Assembly: GCA_947561715.1 (NCBI GenBank)
Contig: OX387197.1
Location: 6,259,001 to 6,323,000, forward strand
Source: Ascidia mentula
Lineage: Eukaryota; Chordata; Ascidiacea; Phlebobranchia; Ascidiidae
Direction of reading: 5' to 3'
Length of the DNA stretch: 64,000 nt
This document shows, piece by piece, positions 61,901-64,000 of the stretch; positions within the stretch are counted from its first letter, which is position 1; each line of letters opens with the position of its first letter. Under the pieces are notes generated by a model. That model saw nothing but the letters and a program-made list of their open reading frames with translations. It was not told the origin of the DNA and ran no database searches. The translations under genes and the position numbers were made by a program.

Positions 61901-64000
61901 AATATTGCGCTGCACTGAAACCTTCAAAGAAAATAGCCCAAGGCAAGCTCCGAAAGAACTGAAAATTCCCTAAACCAAAAAATGCGGCAAAATTTATACT
62001 CTTCTGCCAGCATAGGCAGCAACACTGTCCTCTTCACCATGCAAACGGGAACAAGGCTTAATACGGCAACACGCAACCGAATGTGCAAGTGGGCAGTTGC
62101 TTCCAGACCGTGTCATCGAGGCGTGGTAGTGACTAAGGCGATATTGGCTGAATGCACCCATGGCATACTGCTTACATTAGGGGTTCAACATGGTTAAATT
62201 TTTACTTACGGTACAAATTGCCAAGGCCACCTTAAAACACTGGCGAAAATTAAAATTCCTCGTCTAGGTTTAATAGATGTCCAGTAACACACTAACCTCT
62301 TCAAAATCTGAAGCACAACAAAAAGCAACAACGTGCATTATATACAACCACTTTGGACTGAAAAAAAGAAGACTATTGTATACAACAAGTCAGCTTATCA
62401 AATGTAACCACAGGAAACAATTCAGGCTTAACACGCCTACATTTGGTCCGCAAGTCCCAGGGAAATCGCGAAATAACTAGAATATATAATACGTCTGAAC
62501 TGTATACAACCGGATGCGTGGGACGCAGAATGTTTGGGGGCAGAGTGAACTTCAATTGTGGCGTTCTTGCTGGCTGACGGGTGCGTGCTGCCCACGCATT
62601 TTGGTCCGAACGTTACGCGGATAAGGCTGAAACTATTGTCACGCAAACGTTGCTGTTAGAGGGGCGATGTGTAGCCTATATGAAAGAATGCCCTTCCCGC
62701 AGGTGTGCAAAAAATGTTGCGGTTTATTTCTCCCTTCCTGTACGGCTTTAAAGCGTACAAAATAATGGTTTAGAAATTAAAAAATTGCATTTAAATTTGA
62801 TCAGACTGAACATATATTATTATGACCCAATGGTCTAACTTTCACATGTAGAAGTTTGATCACATTTTGCAGTGAAACGTACGGCACAGGGCTCAGGACA
62901 TCCCTAATATTAAAAAAAGGCATTTGAGAACTCAAACCGAAGCGGAAATTACAGCCGACGTCACGCCCTTTATGACGTAACACGGATTTCCTAATTGTCG
63001 ACCTCCAGACAGGAAAAACAAGAAACTTGCGTGAACTGTGACGACAGTTTAGCATTGAGGTCATATATCCCAAAACAAGTTGGATGGCATTACTATTACA
63101 GCCAGCGTGCTTTCTGAACATTTACGCTCAATATCCGTTTCCTTTGATCAAAATTTTCCGCACTCTTGTGTTTGAAAGTCGTCCAATGTTTAGATATTTT
63201 ACTAAAACACAACTGTTTATGAAACGTTTGAAAAATTTTTGGACTCGGGAATATAACATTACATGAATTTTGTCAACCTTTCAATCGGCACTGGTCACTG
63301 TGCCTCATAATAAGTGTTGTATTTTTCTGTTCTTTTGATTTCTATGATAATACAGCAACCTAACCCAAGGCGATTACGTGACCGTCTTTCTCGTAACTAA
63401 ACAGTAAAGCCTTGTGATTCAACGCCATCACAACAGCAAATTTAAACAAAAACACCCAAGACAAACGCTGTGTGGTTATTCGACGACACAGGGCCTTGTA
63501 ATGAGAAAAGAATGCCAGAGGCACGCATTTCAAGTTGACGCAGTTGCGATGGTTTCGTTTTACAGTTTATTTCCGTGCGCAGTCGAACGCTAGTTGCCAC
63601 ATGTGATTCAGAAACCTTGGGTTGTTGCTAAGCAGCATTCACACAAAATAAACACCGGAGAAATACAATGTTATGCTGATCATTATGTCCGCTTGGCATA
63701 GCAGTCAAGCTTGATCAGCCACCTCAACAAGACAAGGACCTGCGCTGTGGGACGATCCTACCTTGCTGTGCGATAGCATAATAAACCTCTACGTCATGGT
63801 GATATGGTTTCCCTGCGTTTCAAATGACGTGTATGTGGTAGATACCACGTAAATTACATTTCTTAGTAGGTTACTAAATGCTTTTGTTTTACAAAACAAA
63901 AAAGCAGTTCCTAGATAATGGTTTTCATAGCGTTGCAACCACTTATTAAACATCATTATTCGACACGATCGATTGGCTGATCTTAGAAGAATATTTGTTG
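58926..64000. other. Intergenic, upstream of TBK1 to right edge
   Basis: Five kilobases in which I recognise no gene on either strand. ORFs such as 61982-62197 (plus) and 62801-63121 (minus) show no motif or splice support. The TBK1 promoter should lie near the left part. No tRNA or repeat array was recognised. Confidence 0.4.

Overview
The window looks like nuclear DNA from a chordate invertebrate, most likely an ascidian tunicate of Ciona type. The DNA is AT-rich, introns are mostly 80 to 1,200 bp, and the genes are clear orthologues of vertebrate ones. Several genes have a strong 3' splice site just before the start codon with no obvious upstream exon, as expected where spliced-leader trans-splicing is common. 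The species is inferred from gene content and style, not proven.

Layout from left to right. An OATP4-type organic anion transporter (minus strand) starts at 1232 and runs off the left edge. A short NKAPD1-like basic protein (minus) and a UBTD1/2 orthologue (plus) sit head to head at 2.8-8.4 kb. A BCAP31/29 orthologue (minus) is at 11.5-13.6 kb. An unrecognised single-pass, cysteine-rich receptor-like gene (minus) is at 15.8-20.0 kb. The region 20-33.4 kb is almost empty of genes and holds a perfect 8-bp minisatellite at 29,870-30,315. An unrecognised disordered protein (plus, 33.6-35.4 kb) carries two protein phosphatase 1 docking-type motifs. RNASEH2A (minus, 36.4-38.8 kb), a single-exon hnRNP A-type protein (minus, 39.4-40.4 kb) and TRABD (minus, 41.9-45.8 kb) follow closely. 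TBK1 (minus, at least 15 coding exons) fills 48.7-58.9 kb. No gene was recognised in the last 5 kb.

The gene models were built by hand from splice consensus, phase and alignment to remembered vertebrate proteins. For RNASEH2A, TRABD, UBTD, BCAP31 and TBK1 exons 1-15 every intron phase closes, and the predicted proteins are close to the expected family lengths. Weak points are the TBK1 3' end, the last two exons of the receptor-like gene, and the first exon of NKAPD1. The genes share no pathway; this is an ordinary gene neighbourhood, not an operon or cluster.

Non-genic features include one well-supported non-autonomous hAT element with an 8-bp target duplication, fragments of other hAT-like elements, a small dispersed repeat, several short tandem duplications, and nine copies of the palindrome TGACGTCA. 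No tRNA, rRNA, CRISPR array or retroviral element was recognised.
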